Origin: Hyalella azteca
Lineage: Eukaryota > Arthropoda > Malacostraca > Amphipoda > Hyalellidae
Direction of reading: 5' to 3'
Assembly: GCF_000764305.2 (NCBI RefSeq)
Contig: NW_025946557.1
Coordinates: 1 to 64,000 of the forward strand
DNA: 64,000 nt
Shown here: in pieces, positions 31,256-45,524 of the stretch
Numbering within the stretch: position 1 is the stretch's first letter
Layout of the letters: each line of letters starts with the position of its first letter
Translations under genes and position numbers: made by a program
The notes under the pieces: model-generated
Databases searched by the model: none
What the model was told of the DNA's origin: nothing
Seen by the model: the letters and a program-made list of their open reading frames with translations, nothing else

Positions 31256-31489
31256 TATTAATATTGAAGATTTCAATATTACGATATTTATAATACGGTC
31301 TGTATAATATTACGATACTTATTTTTATGCTGTTCCTCAAATGAAAATTACTACCAACTGTCATGGCCATCACTCTTCGCCGGGCCAACATGCAGTACAT
31401 CTTCCTGAGTGACGCTTGGTTTCCCGGATCTCTGGGTTGCCCGTGATCCTGCTCGTTATTTTGGAAATACGATATTATTATGGACATTA

Positions 31490-31650
31490 TTTCGGATAAT
31501 GGAAATGTGATATTATACAGATATTAATAATGGAAATATGACATTATACAGATATTATTTTGGATAATGGAAATATGACATTATACAGATATGTGTTTTG
31601 GATAATTGAAATATGATATTTTACAGATATTATTTTGGATAATGGAAATA
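31490..31650. repeat. 37-bp minisatellite
   Basis: Four to five units of TTTTGGATAATGGAAATATG plus ACATTATACAGATATTA. Confidence 0.9.
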
Positions 31651-34600
31651 ACTGCTTTATTTCCACTATCCACATTACGCAGTTTTTGTGTAATGGCGGC
31701 CAAGCTTCCCAGCTCAAACGAGCTCATTTAAGGCACTGTGTACAAGAGACGCTATGGCGCACAAAACACACTATTTGGTGGCATGGTAAGAACCACAACA
31801 CGTTCTCTGCGTTAATGACCGAGCATTACCACTGCCATTCCACGAGCTAGCAAAAAAAATCCTGCTAAAAATCCCATGGAATAAAAAAAGTTCCGCACGA
31901 GCGAGAAATTTTCAGAGTTACAAATCTGTGGATTAACTTTTCATGAAGTACAAGACTGGAGGTAACTGTGATGAACGAGGCTCTTCAAAATATGAGGTTC
32001 TGTACATAATATAGCACATGTGTAGATAATACGAATATAGAGAACTTATTGAGAGACTAACATAAGACAATCAGACTTATCCTTTTAAAAATTAATAGCG
32101 AATTAATAACATAGATCCAAATTCTACAAGAAACGATTTTAATTATTCACTGTTTCACATTTGTTGAACAATAATCCAGTATGTTAGTATTAATACGATT
32201 AACATCTAATGTCAGGCGAGCAAAGAAAAAATGAAATTTTACCCACAATAAAAACATTTGAACAAATAATGAAGATATCAGAACAATATTCAATATATTT
32301 TGCTTGATTCAAATATTGTTTACATGAAAATAGATGTTTTGAAGGAATAATATACTTTATTAACGATGCATTGTTTGTTTCACGAAGCGAAGGCTGCTTT
32401 TTCTCCCATAGGTCGCCGGACAATCAACACTGAATTTCAGGCACCATCTACACCACCGTGATTGACAGACCTGAGCATTTAAAAATGCAAGTTTTATTTT
32501 TTTTCACAACCCAAGATTACTCAGTAACATCACAAAAAAACAGTCTCGTTCAAAATTCATTCAAATTTACATTTTTTTATTTATATGACTTGAAAATCTA
32601 CTATAAAATTTAATGATTAGAAAACGTGTCTTGGAGTGATCAGTAGTTCATAAATTCTTAGCAATAAACTGCATAAAGAATCATAACATTCTCGATGTGG
32701 GCTGAACTACCGTCAAATTGATGGGTATTAATGTTAAGGAATTTAGTTTGCAATGATCCGATCTTAGAGCTCGTCTTAATTAATGTAATTTGCAATAGAG
32801 TTCTTTTAATAGCAGAAGCTTTCAAAAGAGATGGACGGATTAATTTTGTTAAACTGTTTTTCTGACTATTGAAAACAGAAGAAAACTATTTTCTAAGCGT
32901 ATGAAGGTAAAACACTGGCTTGTTTGAAGTGTGAAGCTATAGTCAAGAATTTTTTATTTTTTCTCAGCGAACTATTTCAATTAAAATATAATACGAGTAT
33001 TATTAGCTATTTTATTGAGCCTGCAGATATTTTTTCATTCAAAAACCCAAAGTATATTCTGGTTAAACTTATACTTGCACAAATAGGCCTCGTGCACAAA
33101 ATTTTTTGAATTTTTTAAGTATTTTTCTAACGGCATTATTTAGCGCTCATCGTCACAACGTCGCCTTGGGAGCGTCTGCACTTGGCATTTGAAATGACTT
33201 TGCATTAAATGAGGAAGTTAGTTGACTTAATCTGCCATTTCTCATGAATATGATTACATCAGCGCATAATTGAATAATTACAGAGACTGAGATTAGCAAC
33301 GACAGGCGTCCTGGAAGAGGCGAAAACTTAGAAGAAGCTATGGCAAGGCTTTCAGTCATAACTTTAAACATGAATAAATATATTAAGAGCATTTTCATTT
33401 CATTTTTGTGATGGGATTGATGTTAATTAATTATGTATTTATTTCATATGGTCGTATATGAAATATGGTATGTCAAGGAAACTTGACATAACTGAATATA
33501 TATCTCACATTTGGCCAAATTTGCAAATGATTGAGTTGCATGTACCAGTATCATGATCGTCTGGTAATTCATTTTCATCACTATATTTTCTTTTCATTTT
33601 TTCAAATACAAGAAGGCTTCCAATAATGTGGATTTTGATCAATATTTTCTAGGTGCTTCTTTATTAAATCCTCAAAGACCATAATCCCCATCACGATATT
33701 AATCCTGAAACCCGATGACTAGGTTCGCTCGGCAGCGCAGCGTCCAGCTTTAATGAAGTTTCGTTGTGCCAGAAATTGCATATCGACACCCGCGACACAC
33801 TTAATCCCATTAAAAATTATAGGTAAATTGTAGGTGGCCATTCTGATTCCGACGGTTGGCCGCCTATATTTTGATTAAAGGAATGAAGAGGAATTTTAGA
33901 TCCAACAAGCTTAGCCCCTTCATCGCCTTTCTCATTACGATCGCATAGACGACTTTCGGGGAAATTTCGGCTCATTGTGAACGGCTTCTAGTCTACTTTA
34001 CCTAAATGATCTTCTGATGAGAAATTGTTGAAAAAATCGTGAAAAGTCTTTAACCTAGATTCTCTGAACATTTGGATTTAGCAGGTACAAAAAAAAATGT
34101 GTTTTACTTAGAAACATTTTACACCATTTGGTGTTAATAATGTGGTTCTCTCAACTTTAAGCTGTAACTCATGTTGTGAACGTAACCATAATAATGTTTA
34201 ACAGACGAGCTTACAAAGAAGCAAGTTAATGTTATAAATACAATTCCGAACATTTGCTCGACTGATAGCATGAAAATACTTATACGAGTGAAGATATAGT
34301 GCATTTGCTTGGCTCGTTCTTAGATTTTAAATTTTGTTATACAGTATCAATTTCAGATGTAGTGAATTTGCTCGGCACTTTATTGTTTTTAAATTTAGTT
34401 ATACAGTATCAATTTAAAAAAAAAAAGAAACAAAGAAAATCAATTGGTATCGCGTGTGTGGTGTCCACTAACTGGAGCTTGCATGACGTGGGCGATTGCA
34501 ATAACGTGGCAATTATTTAGAATTTCAGTTGAATTGCATTCGGTCAATTGAGTCGCATGAGAGACGCTGAGGACCTAGAATGTCATGCTGGAGCTTTGTA

Positions 34601-37165
34601 TAAAAGGTTACGTTTGTTGCTGAACTGAGGGAAGGAATGACATGAATTGCAGAATATAATGAGGGCAATTGCAGTAGGATGTCGAAATTAACGAAACAAA
34701 ATGCATGCAGTTTGATGGTAAGAATCAATGGTTTGTATATTGTATGAACTAAATTCAAATTATTAAAAATTGTGTTTCAACGTATTCAATATTGACCTAA
34801 ATTTTGCATAAGTGCAAAATATCAGAGTTATTTACGGACAAAATCAAATTGCACACACATTTCAATATGCTTTGAAATTGTTTTTCGAGAATATAAGTAG
34901 GAATGTAAATATTGTTAGAAACTACATTTTTTAAAAGCGTTGAAGTACCGTTGTACCGATCAGTTTCTGCACAAATTAAACGAATCATATGGTCGATTAT
35001 TGTGTTCAAATCAAAAAAATGTTTTGAGTAATTTAACGCTATGAAAATATTTTATCTCTAGCTGAATTGCGGTTTAAAATGGCAGCATGAGCATCAATCG
35101 TTTCTTCGGTCAACGATTTTAATTAACATTCAAAAGTCTACGTTATGAGTCCTTGCATAAGTTACAGCCAGAGTTCAGTGGATGAAAATTCACAATCTCC
35201 TCCACAACCAAGATGATAGCACAGCTGAAAAAACAATCGGTGTTTTGCCTAATTGAATGCGAGTAAATAATATATATGTTAGGATTTATTGATATTTAAT
35301 GACAATAGCAACTGCTAATTTAATAATCATAAAAAATCGTCTGATCTTAGAAGTTTCCCTAAAGTGCGCTTTAACCTTTACTTCTTAAGAAAGCTTTTCA
35401 TCGTCCTTCTCTGTCCTACAAAATTAAACACTTCTTATTACATAATGTTTTTCGTTGCAAAAAGTAAAGCAAGCGCAAAAAATTTTAAATTTCTCTATTT
35501 TTCGTACAGCCAGTATAAGTTTTTTCCCGGACTGACTCAGGGATTTGCGGATCTTAGTGCAGGCGGTGGTCACCGTTTGCTTAGTTCCGTATTTGGCCTA
35601 AGCAAAGATTTTCCCAAGCTTTGCAGTACATAATTTTTGGGTAAGCATTGGCCAGCGTCTAACGATAGGGACTTGGATTAATTTAGCTTTTTAATGTAAC
35701 TAAACTTTTTCTCATTTGAATTCCAGAAACGAAAAACTTAATTAAACAAAAATTTTTTCATTATTTAAGGATAGATGATATTATTCATAAATCTTTAATA
35801 TTAAAACCCATGTTGAGTCTACTGGAAGATTGAAATTGTTTTTATTATTCATATTCATTGGACTTTTTAAACAAATTAAGGATATCAACGATACTCGAGC
35901 TGCAAGTTGCTTTTTATCAAAAAAAATTTATTTGTTGAAAAAAAAAATCTTTCTAGTACATGTCACGTTATAACGCAACTGCACAGTTGCATATTAATCT
36001 CATTAGATTGTTCTGGTGACAATATATGATAATCATAGTTCAGTCCACATTATGCCTGTTGTAATCATACTATGATTTCAATTCAAAGTTGCTGTATGAA
36101 TGAAATTTTGTAAAATGGCGGTAAAATGTCAACTATTCCAAATTTTGCAACTTGAATGCTTAAAAATTTTTTAATGAATCACTATACTAAAAGAAACCAA
36201 CTAATCAAGAATAATTCAACTCACGGTTATTTAATTCATAAAAATAAAACTTTTAACCTTTATTGCTCCTAGTCACTTTGCTAACTAAACAGTTAACATC
36301 AAAACGCAACATATCAAATACATCAAAATGACTTGGAAAAACTTTGTCATGGAATACAATATCGGAAAATTATCCATGGAATACGAAAATTTCTAGACAA
36401 TGAAAAAAAATCGATGAATGAAGTGAAGTTGACGGAAAAAAAACCCGGCCTCGGACCGCTGCCCAAAGAAATCCGAAGTGTCCATGAGGCCACGGAGCGG
36501 CCACCTAATTGTCCTTAAGTTGTCCATGTGAGGCCCAAGGGCTGGGCAAACGCGCGGTAAATCGAAAAGAAAAGTTTGTAAAAATTTCCGAAAAAAACAA
36601 AATAGTCAATGGGGGCAAAATTTGTCACAAATTAGAAAGATGTTCCTCTTGCAAGTTGATAACGTGAAAAAATAAGACAGAAAAATGTTTCTGGTTTTTT
36701 TCAATCCTATTGAAATATAAATCTATTCAGCGCAAATAATACATGGCTTTTGCTAACTGGCCTCTTGCAATAAAAAAATATGCATTTGAATCATATATAT
36801 GTAGTACGTAAAGGAAATTATTTTGCATAAGGCAAAAACCCAGGCAAAAAACCTGCTGGGCCTAGGACAAATAATTTAAATCAGTTATCTCGATTGACAT
36901 CAAGACACGAGCTGACGTTAAGGCCAAAACAGGAAAGAAATGGCCTTAAGGTTTATTGAACAAAATAACAGATTTAACAGAGCAAGAGTTTGTGCGAGAG
37001 ACCGGACAGCAGAGGGCGAGGTGAAGCTGTAACACATCATGTAATTTAGATAATGTAACATTGTTAGGGTTAATAATCACAGGTTATTAATATTAGGAAA
37101 TAAAAACAATAATCAAGATGGTACAGATAAAATATAAGGAGAACACGAGAGAATAGATGGTGATG
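31651..37165. other. No gene recognised
   Basis: AT-rich. Short frames (33153-33398 minus, hydrophobic; 35364-35633 plus) have no recognisable domain or splice support. A GC-richer patch at 36440-36550 shows CCGCTGCCCAAAG and its partial mirror CCAAGGGCTGGGC and may be an interspersed repeat. Confidence 0.4.
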
Positions 37166-37169
37166 TATA

Positions 37170-37490
37170 GATAATCATAGATAGATCGTGATTTAAAGGG
37201 AACAACAGATGGTAAGTTAGAGGGAACAACAGATGGTGAGTTAGAGGGCACAACAGATGGTGAGTTAGAGGGCACTACAGATTATGAGTTAGAGGGCACA
37301 ACAGATGGTGAGTTAGAGGGCACAACAGATGATGGGTTAGAGGGAATAACAGATGGTGAGTTAGAGGGAATAACAGATGGTGAGTTAGAGGGCACAAAAG
37401 ATGGTGAGTTAGAGGGAATAACAGATGGTGAGTTAGAGGGAATAACAGATGGTGAGTTAGAGGGAACAACAGATGGCGAGTTAGAGGGAA
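37170..37490. repeat. 24-bp minisatellite running into the assembly gap
   Basis: About thirteen units of GTTAGAGGGAACAACAGATG plus GTGA; the antisense frame spells PSNSPSVV repeats. The array ends at the N run, so its length is unknown. Confidence 0.95.
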
Positions 37491-37656
37491 NNNNNNNNNN
37501 NNNNNNNNNNNNNNNNNNNNNNNNNNNNNNNNNNNNNNNNNNNNNNNNNNNNNNNNNNNNNNNNNNNNNNNNNNNNNNNNNNNNNNNNNNNNNNNNNNNN
37601 NNNNNNNNNNNNNNNNNNNNNNNNNNNNNNNNNNNNNNNNNNNNNNNNNNNNNNNN
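37491..37656. other. Assembly gap of 166 N
   Basis: Unsequenced bases between two different tandem arrays. Confidence 1.
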
Positions 37657-38110
37657 CAGGATAGTGACTTTGACACTCTCACTGCAGGTAAAATGATGGC
37701 AATAGTTTGAGTATGAGTGTGACTCTGACAGTGACCTATATGTAAAAATATAACTGGAGTCCGATAGTGACTTTGACAGTCTCACTGCAGGTAAAATGAT
37801 GGCAATAGTTTGAGTATGAGTGTGACTCTGACAGTGACCTACATGTAAAAATATAACTGGAGTCCGAGAGTGACTTTGACACTCTCACTGCAAGTAAAAT
37901 GATGGCAATAGTTTGAGTATGAGTGTGACTTTGACACTCTCACTGCAGGTAAAATGATGGCACTAGCTCGAGTATGAGTGTGACTTTAAAAGCAAACCTG
38001 CAAGTAAAAAGATGACTGGAGTCCGATAATGACTTTGACAGTCGCCCTGTAGGTAAAAAAATATGACAGAAGCTTGAGTTTAAGTGTTACTCTGACAGTC
38101 AACTGGCATG
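37657..38110. repeat. Long-unit tandem repeat
   Basis: About five units of roughly 85-110 bp with AAAATGATGGCAATAGTTTG, AGTATGAGTGTGACT and AACTGGAGTCCGA. Confidence 0.9.
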
Positions 38111-38186
38111 CAGTCAATAAACAAATGTGATTGTGCGCGTCGTCTGCACCTTATGAAGTAAAGCTAAAGCAAAGTTAGAAGAAGAA

Positions 38187-38343
38187 AAAATATAACTCAG
38201 TACTCACTGCAATGAGTGACAGAGAGAGCACTTTCTCGTCGACTAAAACGTGAAGTCATGGACAGACGGACGGACGGACAGACAGACGGACATGTCGAGC
38301 ACAATAGCGCCTTTTTTTCATAAATGTGAAAATGCGTTAAAAA
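38187..38343 (-). repeat. Foldback element copy F
   Basis: Same family; slightly more diverged (GTGAAAATGCGTTAA end). Confidence 0.85.
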
Positions 38344-40958
38344 CTGCAAATTTTAATCTTACTCGACTGAAGTTTGATTTGAAGAAAAATTCAGAAATCA
38401 TTCCTTCTGAATATATAAGTTCATGTAAGCTTCTCCTTACATGTAACCGCTCTAATTAATGCAAAAGATCACCGTATAATAATTAGCTCGAGTCCGGCAT
38501 GAACAAGCCACCGTAAATTGCAGCCCAAGCTGCTAATAACGCTATAATTCCTCAAGTATTATGCCCTGGGACTGCGCTGCGCATGCGGTCAAAAATGAAG
38601 CTGTCGGAAAAAACTAAATCCCGCAGCAGCTGTGTAACTAATGTTGATGCAAGTCGTCAGCTCAAGTTCTTCATTATTATTAATACTGTTATAATTTTGA
38701 TAATAATAATTACTATTATATAATTATATATAACAATATATTTAAATAATTATTGTTGTTATTAGTATTATTATTATTTTTATTATGACTAATATAATTA
38801 CTATTACTATTTTTATTATTATTACTATTATTATTATTATTATTTATTATTATTGTTTATTCTTTTTGACCATTTCGCCTAGATAAACTGAGTCTGAGCG
38901 AGAGAAAAGAGTTGCCCAGCAGACTGGCCGAGAGACAGGCTCGACCTAGCGCCTAACGTGTAGGGACTTCCATGAAGAATAGAGCTCAACACATCGACTT
39001 GTCATGTTAAAAATATCCCCGACTCGCCTTCGGTGTAGAATATTCACTTCAGCGGCTGAGTCTTTCTTAGGGTAGCCACTGTTCGATTTCTGTGGACATC
39101 GCATCACATTTCTTATGGAGCATGGATACAGAATGGAGCATTGATACAGGATGGAGAATGGATAAAGGATGGAGCATGGATACAGGATGTAGCATGGATA
39201 CAGGATGGAGCAGGGATACAGGATGGAGCATTGATACAGGATGGAGAATGGATACAGGATGTAGCATGGATACAAGATAGATCTTGGACACAGGATGATT
39301 TAGTCCAAATTAAGTATCAAGTACCTGACAATGATAAGTCCTTGACAATCATTATGCATCAGCAGGCGCGAATTTATCAGGAGACCTAAAAACGGAAAAA
39401 TGTTTGAGAAAAATGAAGGTTCAATCAATTTAAAATTTAACTTCCGAAATTCACAAGACTAAATCGGAAATTGATCATGGATCACATACATAAAGTTCTT
39501 TAATAAGAACTTCAAGTCATTGGCTTCGTGAAATTAAAACTTAGTCCACTCAAATAATTCAATTTATAGTGACTTATTTAGCGCCTTGTTTGAAGTCTGG
39601 GATTACATTTCCCGAAGCGCGTGGAGCGCCCCAAGGAAACTTCGATTTTTATTCTGGAATTTCGAGATTCCAATTTCTTGGTCGGCAACCCGTGCAGAAA
39701 ATCATTGGTTTAATGCTTTCCCGTTTCTTGTGCTGGCAATACCAGTTCCGTATAATTGTTCAGCAATGCTGAGGACATAATCTTCTTGTAAATACTTCGT
39801 TCTAATTAGACGTGCTATTTATTCGTAAACTTTCTCATTACCTGGGCAGGCTGCCGCAGAAATTTTGGTCCAAAGTCTGGACCCAAATCAGAGTTTCCTG
39901 TCAGGAAGAAATTAACCGGATTGAACAGACATGCGACTGGGATCCTAATTCACTGATTGGCTTATTTGTTTTTTTTCATCACTAGGATTGTGCGCTTGGA
40001 GACCAAATTCAAATTCTTAATTAATGCTTATAAGGATAATTTAGAAAATAACGCTGGGCAGATAGACTGAATGGTTGATTAATTTCTTATGAAAGAGTAA
40101 TGATGAAAGATGTTAACATGATAGTGGACTGATGTATAGTCCAGGTATTCCTGACGGGAAATTTTAATATGAAATCCCAATTTCATATGATAAATGTAAG
40201 CTACATTAAACTAGTAAAATAAAATTGCATATTGAAATTCCAACTTAGAAAAAATTTTACTACAAATAAAAGCGTATTCAAGACTTTTGCCGGTTGTTAT
40301 CAAGGTCTTCCGTACACTTGTTTATATAGTCCTTTCAGTGTGGCGTGAGCCGTTGCTGACAGTTTTCAGTGCAAACCTTTGTTGCTCTGCACAGTTTGCA
40401 CTATTGCTAACTGTGCAGTCAGCAGAGCAATCCTGTCTTTGTTTTGTACAGTTTCTGCTGTTGCTTGGCATTATCGCTCGAAGCACTTATGACAGACTTT
40501 GCTATGTCGCACTGCACGCCACCAGGTTTAATTTCGCTTGCTTTAACGTACGCAATTCAAGTTTCAAATTAACCAGCATGAGATGCAGTGTCTAAGTGTA
40601 AGTACTGCAACTGACACGGCGCTACGTCCACGCTCAACTCGGGCAGCTCGCATAAACTCGCCCGTGCGCCTGAATAAAGCCACTGGAAAATCTTTCACTT
40701 GTGATGAATCTTGCTACTTTTTGGGATAATTTTAGTGTTCCGTCCTAATTTTCTTAGCCTAATCTAAATTAAATCAGAAATTGTAGCTTTTTCAATATGA
40801 ATTTGGATGCGTTTTCATCTCGGACCGGGTGTGAACGCAACGCAAGACGGATGCCGAAAGTTTGCTGGCTGTTTAAGGCAGTCCGACTTCCGCACTTTGC
40901 AGCAGCGAAGGCGCAAAACAAAATTAAGGCTCTTGAGACCCTGGGCTGCTTAGCGTCA
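38344..40958. other. No gene recognised
   Basis: Includes an ATT/AAT-rich stretch (38670-38860) and an 18-bp minisatellite (39118-39290). The frame 40287-40595 plus has no family features. Confidence 0.45.
39118..39290. repeat. 18-bp minisatellite
   Basis: About nine units of ATACAGGATGGAGCATGG. Open in several frames because the unit is a multiple of three. Confidence 0.95.
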
Positions 40959-41270
40959 TAAGAGCAGTGCTGAGCGCCATAAGAGCAGTGCTTAGCGCCA
41001 TAAGTGCAGTGCATAGCGCTATAAGAGCTGTGCTTAGTACCTGAGAGCAGTGCATAGCGCCATAAGAGCTGTGCTTAGCACCTAAGAGCAGTGCTTAGCG
41101 CCATAAGAACAGTGCTTAGCGCCATAAGAGCAGTGCTGAGCGCCACAAGAGCAGTGCTTAGCGCCATAAGAGCAGTGCTTAGCGTCATAAGAACAGTGCT
41201 TAGCGCCACTAGAGCAGTGCTTAGCGCCATAAGAGCAGTGCTTAGCGCCATAAGAGCAGTGCTTAGCCCC
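40959..41270. repeat. 21-bp minisatellite
   Basis: About fifteen units of GCGCCATAAGAGCAGTGCTTA with substitutions; long frames on both strands here are a by-product. The last six units are repeated at 43172-43295. Confidence 0.95.
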
Positions 41271-43003
41271 ATAATGTCTCGTTATGGTTACCTTACTTAG
41301 CATGACTTGGACTACATAGGCACTAGACTGCTACGCACAATTACGACTTAATGGACACTGAAGTGCTTCGTGCGATTATGACTCTTGAGGCGCTGGATCG
41401 TTGTTAATTTCTAGATGCAATGTTCGCTCAAGAACAACGGCGCTGAAAATCATTATTTTCCTTTTCGTAAGCCATAGCTGAATATCACAGATGACAGAAA
41501 AAGCCGTCAGAATCGATGTAAACAGAAATTCGAACAGATTAAGAGAGCTGAAATAATCAATTTTGATGATCAAAATTATTAAAGAAGAGAAATAAAAATG
41601 TCCGGTGGCAGCGGAAACACTTTCTCTTTATTATTCAGGCACTTTATTGAAATATTTTACCGGACTTATGTCCATTTAGCTGGTAAAATATATAGCAGAG
41701 TTTGTAAGCTTGAAGCAAAAGCTCCGTTAAACCTCCGTTTCTATGATTTCCATTTTATAGCATTATAAATTCTAAAACCTTTTACCCGAATATGACATTT
41801 TAAATCCTTGAGCAACCCTGAAATTTAAAACACTTTGCGAAATAAGCACCGACTCGTCAACAGCCGTTCGTAAGCTGTTATTTGACTTTCGAACAGCCAC
41901 GCCTTTTATTTGATGAAGGTTGAATTTTAATCGTATTCAAAAGTTAGCAATTCTAACTTTAATTTCAGGGATTAAAGATTCTCATCCTCCCGCAAACCTC
42001 TATTCCAATAAAACTTTATTCATTCTGACTTTCAAGAGAAAAAAGTTTATGGCGAACTTTGCAGCAAGAGAGTTTGTTTGAAGTGTGCCTGATTTTATGT
42101 CTAGCTTCAAGCGAGAGAGTTGCTTCAACTAGAAGCAATCACTTTATTGGATACTTGTCCTTGATTTATCAAATTGGACACGGTAATCTAACCTCAAATA
42201 AAGCAAGATAAACTTTATTATCATATGTGCCCATGGAATGGAAGGCATCGATAATACAACATTAATCATTCCTGCTAGTCAAACTGTATGATCTTACTTA
42301 AACTTAACAATTTCAAATTTGATCCGAAGACAAATAGTACAAATTGAAACCTGCTGAGGCCATCTCATTGAAAATTTTTAAAACCCATTTAAGCTAGAAT
42401 GTTCCTGTTGGTATACAGAGGCTGTGGACTCCAGCGGCTAGTAACAGTTCAATCAATCGAGAACAGCATTACGGCAAATAGAATATTGACCCTACTAACA
42501 TCTGAGTTCATAATCGAACAAAATAGAAGTAATTTTATAGCGAAACAGTGTCAGATTTTACTGAGTTAATAGAGATTGAGATCACCATCCTTTGATTCGG
42601 AAGTAATAGTTTAATTCTTAAATTCTCGAATAAAATCAATTAGCTGTAAGGCAACTGAAACTGCCTCATGATTCAAGCAGTGTAAATTACAGTTGAATTT
42701 TATCCAAGATATTTCGAAGATATATACTGTGCATTACTGTGTTGTATCATTTAAACGCGCGATGTTTAAATAATTTTTATGACAGCTTTTTTTAAGTATC
42801 TTTTGAATGAGCGGCACTTACTGTAAATACAGTATAAGCGATCGTTGTGGTATTTAAATATCCGGAACGGTATTTAAATATCCCAAAACAAGCGTTACTT
42901 AAATGGTCTGTTGCATTTCTGCATCAAGTCCGCACAAACGTTCAAACCAACGTCTGCATCCGCATCGACATGTCTGTCTCTAAGATCATTTGTGGTATTG
43001 TTT

Positions 43004-43170
43004 TATAGCGCATTTTCTCATTTATGGAAAAAATGCACGATTGTGCTCGCCATGTCCGCCTGTCCGTCCGTCCGCCTGTCAGTCCGTCTGTCTGTCCGTC
43101 CGTGACTTCACGTTTTCGTCGACGAGAAAATGCGCTCTCTGTCACTCACTGCAGTGAGTACTGAGTTATA
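43004..43170 (+). repeat. Foldback element copy G
   Basis: Same family; forms the exact right edge of the first copy of the 2.0-kb tandem duplication. Confidence 0.85.
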
Positions 43171-45029
43171 AAAGAGCAGTGCTTAGCGCCATAAGAGCAG
43201 TGCTTAGCGTCATAAGAACAGTGCTTAGCGCCACTAGAGCAGTGCTTAGCGCCATAAGAGCAGTGCTTAGCGCCATAAGAGCAGTGCTTAGCCCCATAAT
43301 GTCTCGTTATGGTTACCTTACTTAGCATGACTTGGACTACATAGGCACTAGACTGCTACGCACAATTACGACTTAATGGACACTGAAGTGCTTCGTGCGA
43401 TTAAGACTCTTGAGACGCTAGATCGTTGTTAGTTTCTAGATGCAATGTTCGCTCAAGAACAACGGCGCTGAAAATCATTATTTTCCTTTTCGTAAGCCAT
43501 AGCTGAATATCACAGATGACAGAAAAAGCCGTCAGAATCGATGTAAACAGAAATTCGAACAGATTAAGAGAGCTGAAATAATCAATTTTGATGATCAAAA
43601 TTATTAAAGAAGAGAAATAAAAATGTCCGGTGGCAGCGGAAACACTTTCTCTTTATTATTCAGGCACTTTATTGAAATATTTTACCGGACTTATGTCCAT
43701 TTAGCTGGTAAAATATATAGCAGAGTTTGTAAGCTTGAAGCAAAAGCTCCGTTAAACCTCCGTTTCTATGATTTCCATTTTATAGCATTATAAATTCTAA
43801 AACCTTTTACCCGAATATGACATTTTAAATCCTTGAGCAACCCTGAAATTTAAAACACTTTGCGAAATAAGCACCGACTCGTCAACAGCCGTTCGTAAGC
43901 TGTTATTTGACTTTCGAACAGCCACGCCTTTTATTTGATGAAGGTTGAATTTTAATCGTATTCAAAAGTTAGCAATTCTAACTTTAATTTCAGGGATTAA
44001 AGATTCTCATCCTCCCGCAAACCTCTATTCCAATAAAACTTTATTCATTCTGACTTTCAAGGGGAAAAAGTTCATGGCGAACTTTGTAGCAAGAGAGTTT
44101 GTTTGAAGTGCGCCTGATTTTATGTCTAGCTTCAAGCGAGAGAGTTGCTTCAACTAGAAGCAATCACTTTATTGGATACTTGTCCTTGATTTATCAAATT
44201 GGACACGGTAATCTAACCTCAAATAAAGCAAGATAAACTTTATTATCATATGTGCCCATGGAATGGAAGGCATCGATAATACAACATTAATCATTCCTGC
44301 TAGTCAAACTGTATGATCTTACTTAAACTTAACAATTTCAAATTTGATCCGAAGACAAATAGTACAAATTGAAACCTGCTGAGGCCATCTCATTGAAAAT
44401 TTTTAAAACCCATTTAAGCTAGAATGTTCCTGTTGGTATACAGAGGCTGTGGACTCCAGCGGCTAGTAACAGTTCAATCAATCGAGAACAGCATTACGGC
44501 AAATAGAATATTGACCCTACTAACATCTGAGTTCATAATCGAACAAAATAGAAGTAATTTTATAGCGAAACAGTGTCAGATTTTACTGAGTTAATAGAGA
44601 TTGAGATCACCATCCTTTGATTCGGAAGTAATAGTTTAATTCTTAAATTCTCGAATAAAATCAATTAGCTGTAAGGCAACTGAAACTGCCTCATGATTCA
44701 AGCAGTGTAAATTACAGTTGAATTTTATCCAAGATATTTCAAAGGTATATATACTGTGCTTTACTGTGTTGTATCATTTAAACGCGCGATGTTTAAATAA
44801 TTTTTATGACAGCTTTTTTTAAGTATCTTTTGAATGAGCGGCACTTACTGTAAATACAGTATAAGCGATCGTTGTGGTATTTAAATATCCGGAACGGTAT
44901 TTAAATATCCCAAAACAAGCGTTACTTAAATGGTCTGTTGCATTTCTGCATCAAGGTCCGTGCAAACGTTCAAACCAACGTCTGCATCCGCATCGACATG
45001 TCTGTCTCCAAAGTCATTTGTGGTATTGT

Positions 45030-45197
45030 TTTTAGCGCATTTTCTCATTTATGGAAAAAATGCACGATTGTGCTCGCCATGTCCGCCTGTCCGTCCGTCC
45101 GCCTGTCAGTCCGTCTGTCTGTCCGTCCGTGACTTCACGTTTTCGTCGACGAGAAAATGCGCTCTCTGTCACTCACTGCAGTGAGTACTGAGTTATA
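45030..45197 (+). repeat. Foldback element copy H
   Basis: Nearly identical to copy G and carried in the second copy of the 2.0-kb duplication. Confidence 0.85.
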
Positions 45198-45524
45198 TTT
45201 CTTTCAATATTATCTGTCTAGGATCATCCTCAATGTCGTTTGTGGGATCATACTCAAAATCTTCCGCAAGATTGTCCTCAGGATCGACCGGGCGATCGAC
45301 TACTCAATCGTTTTCAAGATCATCCCACAAGATCATACGACGGATCATTAACACGATTTCAGGGACTATCGCCAAGTAATCTTCACCCCCTCTTTTGATG
45401 TTGTACCACTAGGAAAGTAAGGACAATAGGTAGCACAGAGTGGCAAAAAGTAGGAAGAAGAAATGGAAAAGTGTTACCCGCCCCACCAAGCCGCGATGAC
45501 TAGCCATAGCCTGTGATCTTCAGT

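Larger units (their letters stand above)
41148..45197. repeat. 2.0-kb tandem segmental duplication
   Basis: 41148-43170 and 43172-45197 are nearly identical along their whole length, starting in the 21-bp array and ending with a foldback element (copies G and H). Differences are scattered single bases, for example GGCGCTGGATCG against GACGCTAGATCG near 41392 and 43413. No gene is contained. Confidence 0.95.

Noticed and set aside
37093..37785. Minus-strand frames with PSNSPSVV repeats running through N
   Set aside because: Minisatellite translated in frame and read across a gap; no start context or domain.
38670..38860. ATT/AAT-rich stretch considered as an origin or matrix attachment site
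   Set aside because: Simple-sequence drift explains it; no further signal.
39067..39389. Repeat frames LHPVSML and WSMDTG
   Set aside because: 18-bp array open in several frames on both strands.
40769..41303. Frames of STALMAL and GAKHCSY repeats
   Set aside because: 21-bp array; same reasoning, and copied again in the 2.0-kb duplication.
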